From BM509 sp036396915 (lineage in GTDB: Bacteria > Desulfobacterota > Desulfuromonadia > Desulfuromonadales > Geopsychrobacteraceae): a stretch of DNA of 7,420 bases. The notes below the pieces were generated by a model. It worked only from the letters and a program-made list of their open reading frames with translations. It had not been told where the DNA came from and made no database searches. The stretch is from contig DASWJX010000027.1 in NCBI GenBank assembly GCA_036396915.1, forward strand, positions 1 through 7,420. The letters are read 5' to 3'. Within the stretch, counting starts at the first letter, position 1; every line of letters begins with the position of its first letter. The position numbers and the translations under genes were made by a program. Shown piece after piece: positions 1 through 5,609 of the stretch.

Positions 1-146
1 TGCACGCCGCCGATATCGATTATTTTTTTAGCCCGCTGCCGGGACAGATCCGCGACGGCGTCCGCCAGATACTGATCAAGCCGCCGGCCATCAGGACCAT
101 CGGGGCCGGCGGCGGCCGGCAATCGGTAAATTTTCCACTTCTTCAT
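1..146 (-). CDS. RluA-family pseudouridine synthase, N-terminal S4 domain (partial, 3' end outside window)
   Basis: Reading the minus strand from an ATG at 146 gives 48 codons that run off the window edge. After a loose N-terminus, residues 21–48 match the start of the S4 RNA-binding domain that precedes the catalytic domain in RluA/RluC/RluD-type 23S rRNA pseudouridine synthases: RRLDQYLADAVADLSRQRAK, then a KIIDIGGV tail that would continue into the usual V-x-V-N-G strand. An in-frame TAG lies two codons before this ATG, so translation cannot start further upstream; no strong Shine-Dalgarno is visible. The catalytic Asp motif (H-R-L-D) would lie outside the window, so the exact subfamily and modified uridine cannot be named. 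The gene is divergent from the RNA candidate that follows. The plus strand is also open here (3–149) but resembles nothing I know. Confidence 0.82.
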   Translation of the reverse strand, partial: MKKWKIYRLPAAAGPDGPDGRRLDQYLADAVADLSRQRAKKIIDIGGV

Positions 147-213
147 TGACTAAAAACATCCGTTGCAGCAAAAAAGATCAGAACAAAATAATCAGAAGAT
201 TTATTTTCAGGCC

Positions 214-241
214 TTGACAGGAATCTGGCGCTTGGTAGCAT
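214..241 (+). promoter_or_regulatory. Sigma70-type promoter for the putative ncRNA
   Basis: A perfect −35 hexamer TTGACA (214–219) is followed after 16 bases by TAGCAT (236–241), which matches the −10 consensus at four of six positions. Transcription would begin near 248. The upstream side (about 170–210) is AT-rich, as expected for an UP-like region. It points toward the structured region and its terminator, with no protein gene in between. This is prediction from consensus only. Confidence 0.5.
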
Positions 242-247
242 TTAGTC

Positions 248-652
248 AACCGAAAAAATGCTCTTTGAAAACTCTGGAGTGTACGCAAAGGTGACGATAC
301 CTTGACCAACGTTAAGAATCGGTGACGTTGTGAAGTGTCGGTGTGCAAGCCTGCCTGCGAGCAGGAAGCCTGATGTCACTTTCGACAGCATACCTTGTCA
401 AACAAGGTCATTCCGTCGTCACCATTACGGCACTCCGGAGCGCATATGGCAATTGGCATCAATGTTCTAAAGCGTTGACCGCTCGAAGCACCGCTTCGCG
501 CCCTGGCAACCGAAACAGGGATGACTGAACACCTCACCAGGCGTTCACGAATCCTTTGAGTAGGACGTTACGGTTATGGACGGCACCTTTGAACAGTCTG
601 ATGCCAATTGTCTACTACAGGAAAAGCCCCGATCAACCGATCGGGGCTTTTC
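248..652 (+). ncRNA. Putative structured non-coding RNA (~400 nt), family not recognised
   Basis: No convincing protein is encoded here, but the plus strand folds into two apparent domains. In the 5' domain GGTGACG (321–327) pairs with CGTCACC (417–423). It encloses hairpins 350–354/361–365, 374–377/384–387 (with outer pairs 371–372/389–390) and a perfect 7-bp stem 392–398/402–408. In the 3' domain 448–461 pairs with 599–612: 14 consecutive pairs, one of them G·U, with a perfect 10-bp core CAATTGGCAT/ATGCCAATTG. It encloses four successive hairpins: 484–489/493–498, 501–505/516–520, 526–530/543–547 and 552–555/562–565. A further helix 286–293/584–591 (CAAAGGTG/CACCTTTG) crosses the 3' domain and would be a pseudoknot or an alternative pairing. 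A promoter-like pair precedes the region and an intrinsic terminator ends it. I looked for hallmarks of RNase P RNA, tmRNA, SRP RNA and group II intron domain V and saw none. Helices were found by eye; the RNA and its ends are inferred. Confidence 0.6.
622..651. terminator. Bidirectional intrinsic terminator between the ncRNA (+) and ihfB (−)
   Basis: AAAAGCCCCGAT (622–633) and ATCGGGGCTTTT (640–651) are perfect inverted repeats, giving a 12-bp stem with loop CAACCG. Because the stem itself begins with A4 and ends with T4, it has a U-run on both strands. On the minus strand it lies about 43 bases after the ihfB stop; on the plus strand it follows 10 bases after the closing helix of the RNA candidate. 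It therefore separates two convergent transcripts. Confidence 0.88.
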
Positions 653-693
653 TGCTCTAAATTGCATTCATGTGCGCTGTCGACACTTCGTGC

Positions 694-972
694 TCAATCA
701 TCGACCCGTTCACGCAGTTCTTTTCCCGTCTTGAAAAAAGGGGTCTTGCGCGAAGGAATCCTGACCAGTTCTCCACTTTTCGGATTCCTGGCTTCCCTGG
801 CTTCACGCTCGCGGACCGAAAATGAGCCGAAGCCGCGGATTTCGACGCGATCTCCGGTCGCCAGCGCGTCACCGATGCCGTTAAAGATCAGATTGATCAC
901 CGATTCGGCATCTTTTTTATTGAGCATGTGATGCTCGTCCGACAACTTGTCAATCAATTCGCTCTTGGTCAT
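694..972 (-). CDS. ihfB: Integration host factor subunit beta
   Basis: The 92-residue product matches the IHF-beta/HU family throughout. It opens with MTKSELIDKL, as in E. coli IhfB, carries the IEIRGFGSFS-type core (VEIRGFGSFSVRERE), and has the DNA-intercalating Pro in the arm motif ARNPKSGE. It closes with FKTGKELRERV. The length is typical (E. coli 94). IHF is a heterodimer with IhfA that bends DNA sharply at specific sites and supports sigma54 promoters, recombination and replication; a homodimeric role here cannot be excluded. The start is fixed by an excellent Shine-Dalgarno, GGAGGG (981–986), eight bases before ATG. It lies 102 bases downstream of sppA with no clear terminator between, so it may be cotranscribed. 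The 973–1074 gap is AT-rich and could hold its own promoter, but I see no convincing hexamer pair. Confidence 0.96.
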   Translation of the reverse strand: MTKSELIDKLSDEHHMLNKKDAESVINLIFNGIGDALATGDRVEIRGFGSFSVREREAREARNPKSGELVRIPSRKTPFFKTGKELRERVDD

Positions 973-1074
973 TTATACTTCCCTCCATCGTTTGGCATGG
1001 ACGTCAACCCAGCAGGGCATCATTTAAAATACGGGACAGACATAGCAGATTTTTTGCCGTACTGGAAGAGCATT

Positions 1075-1962
1075 TTAAAAGCCGTTCCAGAGATATTGCA
1101 GGCCGGGCGAGCGCCGGCCGGAAAGTTCCGACCCGAAAGAAACGAGTGAGCTATCAAGCAACCGCGTCAGAACATCTTTCTTTTCCGCGCGCGGATAAAT
1201 CAGCGACGGATCGTCACCGAGCCCGGTCAACTCGGCAGCATACGCTATGGCATCCTGCAGGTTGCCGAGCTGGTCGACAAGTCCGACCTCAAGAGCCTGC
1301 CGGCCGCTGTAAATCCGGCCGTCCGCCAGGCGCGCAACCTGCTCGGCAGGCATCTTGCGCCCCAAACTGACCGCTTCGACAAACTGGGCATAAACATCGT
1401 CGATCAGTGACTGGACCAGGGCCTTTTCAACCTTGGTAAAAGGGCGCGTTGCAGAACCCGTATCCTTGAATTCTCCGCTTTTAACGACCTGACTCTTGAT
1501 CCCGACCTTCTCCATGAACTCCTGATAATTCGCGAAGGACATGATCACACCGATGCTGCCGGTTATGGTCCCGGGATTGGCAAAAAGGCGTTGCGCGGGA
1601 GCTGCAATGTAGTAGCCTCCGGAAGCGGCGACCGAACCCATCGATACGATAATCGGCTTCTTTTCCGCCAGCTTTCTGACCTCGGTGTAGATTTCCTGGG
1701 ACGGACCGACACCGCCGCCCGGAGAGTCGATCCGCAGGATGATCGCCTTGACCGATCCGCTGTCGCGAAAATCGTGCAGCTGTTCAATCAACAGCTTTGA
1801 ATCTTCTATCGGCCCCGCGACCTCGATGATGCCGATTTTTCCGCCGACGGCGACCAGCTCGGAGGATCCGCGCCAGACCCCCGCAACCAGGACAACCAGC
1901 AGAAAAAACAGGAACATGGCACCGATGGTTAACGAGGCCATCAGGACGGGGCGCTTTTTCAT
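1075..1962 (-). CDS. sppA: Signal peptide peptidase SppA, short (S49) form
   Basis: A 295-residue membrane-anchored serine protease of family S49, thought to degrade cleaved signal peptides in the membrane. Residues about 5–30 form one hydrophobic segment (signal anchor), followed by the protease domain. The nucleophile is Ser114 in GSVAASGGYY. The general-base Lys is Lys166 in SGEFKDTGS; this 52-residue spacing equals that of the Ser147/Lys199 dyad of Bacillus SppA. RIDSPGGG (77–84) and the GTITGSIGV strand (131–139) are the usual flanking motifs. Length suits the single-domain form, which assembles as an octameric dome, not the 67-kDa E. coli form. The ATG at 1962 has GGGAAG (1966–1971) as ribosome site. 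The gene starts 15 bases past the U-tract of the rpsA terminator, so it needs read-through or a nearby promoter. Confidence 0.95.
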   Translation of the reverse strand: MKKRPVLMASLTIGAMFLFFLLVVLVAGVWRGSSELVAVGGKIGIIEVAGPIEDSKLLIEQLHDFRDSGSVKAIILRIDSPGGGVGPSQEIYTEVRKLAEKKPIIVSMGSVAASGGYYIAAPAQRLFANPGTITGSIGVIMSFANYQEFMEKVGIKSQVVKSGEFKDTGSATRPFTKVEKALVQSLIDDVYAQFVEAVSLGRKMPAEQVARLADGRIYSGRQALEVGLVDQLGNLQDAIAYAAELTGLGDDPSLIYPRAEKKDVLTRLLDSSLVSFGSELSGRRSPGLQYLWNGF

Positions 1963-1977
1963 CGTCTTCCCGATCAG

Positions 1978-2017
1978 AAAAAAAATGGGGCGCCGGGAAA
2001 TCCCGAAGCCCCATTTT
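1978..2017 (-). terminator. Intrinsic terminator after rpsA
   Basis: On the minus strand AAAATGGGGC pairs with GCCCCATTTT (2008–2017 with 1982–1991). An inner CGGG/CCCG stem (2002–2005 with 1994–1997) lies inside it, separated by a small 2×2 internal loop. The stem is followed by eight consecutive U (1985–1978). It begins 17 bases after the rpsA stop. This is a textbook rho-independent terminator and should limit transcription into sppA. Confidence 0.9.
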
Positions 2018-2034
2018 GAGTCGGTACCGAAAGT

Positions 2035-3771
2035 TTATTCTTCGTCCTTGTGGGAACGACCCACGGCACCCTGAAGCAGATCACCCAGATTGGATGTCGC
2101 GCTCTTCTGTGCACCGAGGAACTCGTCGACTTCAGCCTTTTCTTTCTGCACATCGATATTCTTGATCGACAGGGCGATCTTGCGATCGACCGTATCAACC
2201 TGCAGCACAGCGGCTTCGAGCTCCTGACCGACGGTCGCGAAATCCTTCGGATTTTCGACCTTTTCCTTGCTCAGCTCGGAAACATGGATCAGACCCTCGA
2301 TGCCCTCCTCCAGTTCGAGGAAGATGCCGAAATCGGTCACGGACGTGACACGACCTTTGACGATCGTGCGCGGCGCATAACGGACCGGAACGGTTTCCCA
2401 GGGATCGGAATTGAGCTGTTTGAGCCCCAGGGAAAAGCGTTCGTTTTCACGATCGATATTCAGCACAACCGCCTTGACGACGTCACCCTTCTTGTAGATT
2501 TCGGAAGGATGCTTGATCCGCTTGGTCCAGGACAGATCCGAGATGTGAACCAGACCGTCGATCCCTTCGTCAACGCCGACAAAAATACCGAAATCGGTAA
2601 TGTTCTTGACTTGACCTTCGATAATCGTTCCGATGGGGAACTTCTCACCGATGACGTCCCACGGATTCGGCTCAATCTGCTTGAGACCGAGGGAAATACG
2701 CCGGTTATCCGTATCAAGGGCCAGCACAACCGATTCGACATCATCGCCGATGGTCAGAACCTTGTTGGGGTGTTTCACCCGTTTGGTCCAGCTCATTTCG
2801 GAAACATGAATCAGGCCTTCAACGCCCTCTTCCAGTTCGATAAACGCGCCGTAGTCGGTCAGGCTGACAACCTTGCCGGTCACTTTGGTGCCGACCGGGT
2901 ATTTGCCCTGGACATCAAGCCAGGGATCGGGAGCGATCTGCTTGAGGCCGAGAGAAACACGTTCCTTCTCGCGGTCGAACTTGAGAACCTTGACGTTGAT
3001 CTTGTCGCCCACCGCCAGGATGTCGGAGGGATGCTTGACGCGACCCCAGGACATATCGGTGATATGCAACAGTCCGTCGATGCCGCCGAGATCGATAAAT
3101 GCACCATAGTCGGTGAGATTCTTGACAATCCCCTCGACCACCTGACCTTCGGAGAGTGTCTCCAGGGTATCGGTACGCTGAGACTCGCGCTCATGCTCGA
3201 GAAGAACACGACGGGAAAGAACGATATTTCCGCGGCGCTTGTTCAGCTTGATAATCTTGAACTTGTAGGTTTCGCCGATCACCTTGTCCAGATTGCGCAC
3301 CGGACGCAGATCAACCTGGGAGCCGGGCAGGAATGCGGTCACGCCGATATCGACGGACAGGCCACCCTTGATTCTGCTGATGATCTTACCTTCGACAACG
3401 GCATCTTCTTCCAGACCGTTCCAGATCTTCTGACGATCAGCCTTCTCCTTGGAGAGCATGATCATACCGCTGTCGCTTTCGCCGCCGCCGAACAGGACAT
3501 CATAGACATCGCCGACGTTGACGTTGATCTCGCCTTTTTCATCGGCAAACTCACGGAGCGGGATCACCCCTTCCGATTTGTAGCCGACATCGACAACCAC
3601 CGAATCAGGATTGACCTGAACGATTGTGCCCTCAACGACATCATTACGCTTCAGTCCGAAGCCGCCCTGCTCATATTCACTGAGCAATGCTTCAAAATCT
3701 TCAGCGTCCTCCATTCCTTCTTCTACTTCTTCCATTTCGTTTTCGTTTAACAACTCTTTGTCCTCAACCAT
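2035..3771 (-). CDS. rpsA: 30S ribosomal protein S1, six S1 domains
   Basis: S1 binds mRNA on the 30S platform and promotes initiation on structured or weak-SD messages. The 578-residue protein starts with an acidic segment (residues 10–36, rich in Glu and Asp). Six S1 OB-fold repeats follow at about 41–107, 124–190, 207–278, 292–365, 379–452 and 466–538. Repeats 3–6 show the typical DYGAF/DFGIF, GLIHVSEMSW and RISLGLKQ signatures, while 1 and 2 are divergent, as in E. coli where they bind the ribosome. The length is close to E. coli S1 (557). The ATG at 3771 is chosen because the acidic N-terminus begins there and AAGGGGGT lies about 10 bases before it. The frame stays open for 122 more codons upstream, but that part has no S1 similarity and contains the promoter. 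The gene is flanked by its own promoter and terminator. Confidence 0.97.
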   Translation of the reverse strand: MVEDKELLNENEMEEVEEGMEDAEDFEALLSEYEQGGFGLKRNDVVEGTIVQVNPDSVVVDVGYKSEGVIPLREFADEKGEINVNVGDVYDVLFGGGESDSGMIMLSKEKADRQKIWNGLEEDAVVEGKIISRIKGGLSVDIGVTAFLPGSQVDLRPVRNLDKVIGETYKFKIIKLNKRRGNIVLSRRVLLEHERESQRTDTLETLSEGQVVEGIVKNLTDYGAFIDLGGIDGLLHITDMSWGRVKHPSDILAVGDKINVKVLKFDREKERVSLGLKQIAPDPWLDVQGKYPVGTKVTGKVVSLTDYGAFIELEEGVEGLIHVSEMSWTKRVKHPNKVLTIGDDVESVVLALDTDNRRISLGLKQIEPNPWDVIGEKFPIGTIIEGQVKNITDFGIFVGVDEGIDGLVHISDLSWTKRIKHPSEIYKKGDVVKAVVLNIDRENERFSLGLKQLNSDPWETVPVRYAPRTIVKGRVTSVTDFGIFLELEEGIEGLIHVSELSKEKVENPKDFATVGQELEAAVLQVDTVDRKIALSIKNIDVQKEKAEVDEFLGAQKSATSNLGDLLQGAVGRSHKDEE

Positions 3772-3842
3772 TGGAGATTTTACCCCCTTGCGAATTTCCC
3801 GACGCCTTTCGACGGCGGACTCTTTCGAGACGGGCAACTTAT
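3772..3842 (-). promoter_or_regulatory. rpsA 5' leader with potential three-way-junction fold
   Basis: The predicted untranslated leader is about 70 nt. On the minus strand CCCG (3834–3831) can pair with CGGG (3801–3798). Inside lie two short hairpins with GAAA in the loop: CTC-GAAA-GAG, then CGTC-GAAA-GGCG or the overlapping alternative CGCC/GGCG. The Shine-Dalgarno AAGGGGGT follows directly. E. coli S1 represses its own translation through a structured initiation region, so a similar role is plausible. The stems are short and the fold is inferred by eye. Confidence 0.4.
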
Positions 3843-3848
3843 CACAGG

Positions 3849-3879
3849 AGTATAAAAAAAACAAACCAATATTTTTCAA
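3849..3879 (-). promoter_or_regulatory. Promoter of rpsA
   Basis: On the minus strand TTGAAA (3879–3874) stands before TATACT (3854–3849) with 19 bases between. TTTATA, two bases earlier, would give the ideal 17. The spacer and upstream bases are strongly AT-rich, including a run of eight T. It sits in a region with no minus-strand gene immediately upstream, since the dehydrogenase is divergent. Transcription would start near 3842, giving a leader of about 70 nt. Confidence 0.6.
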
Positions 3880-3897
3880 GTATTTAATTGCACAAAG

Positions 3898-3919
3898 GCC
3901 ATGGCATGATCCTTGGCCG
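3898..3919. repeat. Imperfect inverted repeat upstream of the rpsA promoter
   Basis: GGCCATGG (3898–3905) and CCTTGGCC (3912–3919) are inverted repeats with one mismatch, separated by CATGAT. It lies about 20 bases upstream of the rpsA −35 element in the divergent region. It could be a regulator site or a weak hairpin; nothing in the sequence identifies a partner. The rest of 3920–4060 shows no feature that I can support. Confidence 0.3.
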
Positions 3920-4060
3920 GAGCAATCACAGGCATCGAAAATCCATTCCGCTTGACGCGCCCGACATAAAATCGGTCCGCTGCGATCCGAACGGCGCCGG
4001 GCAAAAACCACCGGAATGTGATCATTGGCGGCTCTTTCCGTGCCGCTTCCGCAAGCAAAC

Positions 4061-4069
4061 TGATATGAT
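4061..4069 (+). promoter_or_regulatory. Extended −10 promoter candidate for the aldehyde dehydrogenase
   Basis: TGATATGAT is an extended −10 element (TG, one base, then TATGAT matching the consensus at five of six positions). No good −35 is seen 17 bases upstream, which is usual for extended −10 promoters. Transcription would begin near 4076 and leave a leader of about 45 nt before the ATG at 4121. Confidence 0.45.
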
Positions 4070-4120
4070 AGAGAGCTGTTGACCTGCCCTGGATCCTCAA
4101 GACCCGAGAAAGGAGAGATT

Positions 4121-5539
4121 ATGGACTTACGGGACAAACTCTACATCGACGGAGAATGGTCTCCCTCGGCGGACCGCAACCTGCTGACGGTCTTCGGCGC
4201 TGCCGACGGCAAACCGCTGGGGAGCGTCCCGCAAGGCTCGGTGGCTGATGTCGACAGGGCCGTTGCGGCCGCCCGCGCGGCATTCGAAGGCTGGGCGGCG
4301 ACGCCGCTGCGCCGGCGCCTGGAACTGCTGGAAACCCTCCATGCCAAACTGCTGGAACATCGCGAAGAGATCGCCCGAATCATCACCGGCGAGGTCGGCA
4401 TGCCGCTGAAACTGTCCCGAGCGATCCAGGCCGGTCTCCCTGCCGTCACTCTCGAAGAGACCATCAAGCTGGCGAAAGAGTATCCGTTCGAACAGCAGCT
4501 CGGCAACTCCCTGATTATCAGGGAAGCGGCGGGTGTCGTCGCCTGCATCACCCCCTGGAATTTCCCGCTCCACCAGCTGATCCTCAAACTGGCTCCGGCC
4601 CTGACCGCCGGCTGTACGGCGGTGGTCAAACCGAGCGAAGAGGCCCCCTTGAGCGCCTTTCTGCTTTTCGACCTGATCGATGCCTGCGGGTTCCCCCCGG
4701 GGGTCGTCAACCTGATCAGCGGGCCCGGCCGACCGATCGGCGAAGCGCTGGCGGCGCATCCCGCTATCGATATGATTTCATTTACCGGCTCGACCGCTGC
4801 CGGCAGGCGCATTTCCGAACTGGCCGCGCCGACCATCAAAAGAGTCGCCATGGAACTCGGCGGGAAATCGGCTTCCATCCTGCTGGATGATGCGGAACTG
4901 GAAGCCGCGGTCAAAGGCACTGTCAACTCCTGCTTCCTCAATTCGGGGCAGACCTGCAGCGCCCTGACGCGCATGCTGGTGCCCGAAACCCGGTATGCCG
5001 CGGTTGTCGAGCAGACCATCCGTGTCGCGCAAACCTTCAGCGTGGGCGACCCCTTTGCCGGACAGGCGAAACTCGGCCCGCTGGTTTCCGAAAAACAGCA
5101 GCGGCGGGTCAGGGACTACATTCAATGCGGAATCGATGAAGGTGCGGAGCTGCTGCTCGGCGGCCCCGAAATTCCCGAGGATCTGCCTTGCGGTTATTAC
5201 GTAAAACCGACCGTCTTCGGCCGGGTCACGCCGGATATGACCATCGCCCGCGAGGAGATTTTCGGGCCGGTTTTATCCATTCTCAGCTATCGAGACGAAG
5301 ATGAAGCCGTAAACATCGCCAATGACTCGCCGTACGGCCTGTCCGGCGCCGTCTGGTCGCGGCAGCGGAGCAGGGCCGAACGGATCGCCCGGAGACTAAG
5401 AACCGGACAGGTCGACATCAACGGCGGCCGCTTTAATCCCCTGGCGCCCTTCGGAGGGTATAAGCAGTCGGGCAACGGTCGCGAGATGGGCAGCTTCGGG
5501 CTGGAGGAGTTTCTGGAACTCAAGTCGCTGCAAAGCTGA
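4121..5539 (+). CDS. NAD(P)-dependent aldehyde dehydrogenase, CddD-like
   Basis: A complete 472-residue ALDH-superfamily enzyme that oxidises an aldehyde to the carboxylate with NAD(P)+, presumably in the cytosol. Visible hallmarks are Asn147 in TPWNFP, Lys170 in VVKPSE, the Rossmann glycine motif FTGSTAAG (221–228), catalytic Glu245 in MELGGKS, catalytic Cys279 in NSGQTCS, and EIFGP (379–383), which contacts the cofactor. The C-terminus has the conserved PFGGYKQSGNGRE. The SGQTCSALTRMLVP block and the ending resemble, from memory, the subgroup of CddD (6-oxolauric acid dehydrogenase), but the substrate cannot be read from sequence. The ATG is chosen for the AAGGAG Shine-Dalgarno (4110–4115) five bases upstream; an in-frame start at 4079 lacks one. 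It lies on the strand opposite all its annotated protein-coding neighbours, between ispH and rpsA, and looks monocistronic. Confidence 0.95.
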   Translation: MDLRDKLYIDGEWSPSADRNLLTVFGAADGKPLGSVPQGSVADVDRAVAAARAAFEGWAATPLRRRLELLETLHAKLLEHREEIARIITGEVGMPLKLSRAIQAGLPAVTLEETIKLAKEYPFEQQLGNSLIIREAAGVVACITPWNFPLHQLILKLAPALTAGCTAVVKPSEEAPLSAFLLFDLIDACGFPPGVVNLISGPGRPIGEALAAHPAIDMISFTGSTAAGRRISELAAPTIKRVAMELGGKSASILLDDAELEAAVKGTVNSCFLNSGQTCSALTRMLVPETRYAAVVEQTIRVAQTFSVGDPFAGQAKLGPLVSEKQQRRVRDYIQCGIDEGAELLLGGPEIPEDLPCGYYVKPTVFGRVTPDMTIAREEIFGPVLSILSYRDEDEAVNIANDSPYGLSGAVWSRQRSRAERIARRLRTGQVDINGGRFNPLAPFGGYKQSGNGREMGSFGLEEFLELKSLQS

Positions 5540-5544
5540 ACAGG

Positions 5545-5576
5545 AAACGGCCCGGCTTAGAGAAGCCGGGCCGTTT
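5545..5576. terminator. Bidirectional terminator between the aldehyde dehydrogenase (+) and ispH (−)
   Basis: AAACGGCCCGGCTT (5545–5558) and AAGCCGGGCCGTTT (5563–5576) form a perfect 14-bp stem with loop AGAG. It begins 6 bases after the dehydrogenase stop and ends 34 bases from the ispH stop. The U-run is only three long on each strand, but the GC-rich stem between convergent genes makes termination in both directions likely. Confidence 0.85.
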
Positions 5577-5609
5577 CGGTACCGAACGAACCAAGAGAGC
5601 ATCCGCCCC

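Noticed and set aside
3..149. Open plus-strand frame at the left edge that could be a protein C-terminus
   Set aside because: The opposite strand gives a clear S4 domain of a RluA-family pseudouridine synthase; the plus frame resembles nothing known.
343..528. 61-codon plus-strand frame starting with GTG inside the RNA candidate
   Set aside because: No Shine-Dalgarno, no recognisable motif, and it cuts across the predicted helices.
448..612. Retron msr–msd RNA, suggested by the long complementary ends
   Set aside because: No reverse transcriptase is present in the window and the interior is four short hairpins, not a long msd stem.
248..652. CsrB/RsmZ-type CsrA-sponge RNA
   Set aside because: About seven GGA triplets in 400 nt is what chance predicts, and they are not consistently in hairpin loops.
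2050..3750. Uninterrupted 566-codon reading frame on the plus strand antisense to rpsA
   Set aside because: It mirrors the repeat structure of S1, has no recognisable domain of its own, and follows from codon bias on the coding strand. Long antisense frames opposite S1 genes are a known artefact.
3772..4137. 122-codon in-frame extension upstream of rpsA
   Set aside because: It spans the rpsA promoter and leader and overlaps the divergent dehydrogenase start. It has no S1 similarity and no ribosome site, so the ATG at 3771 is preferred.
4141..5019. 292-codon minus-strand frame antisense to the aldehyde dehydrogenase
   Set aside because: A shadow of a GC-rich coding sequence. The dehydrogenase has all catalytic residues, and the antisense product is serine/arginine-rich without a domain.
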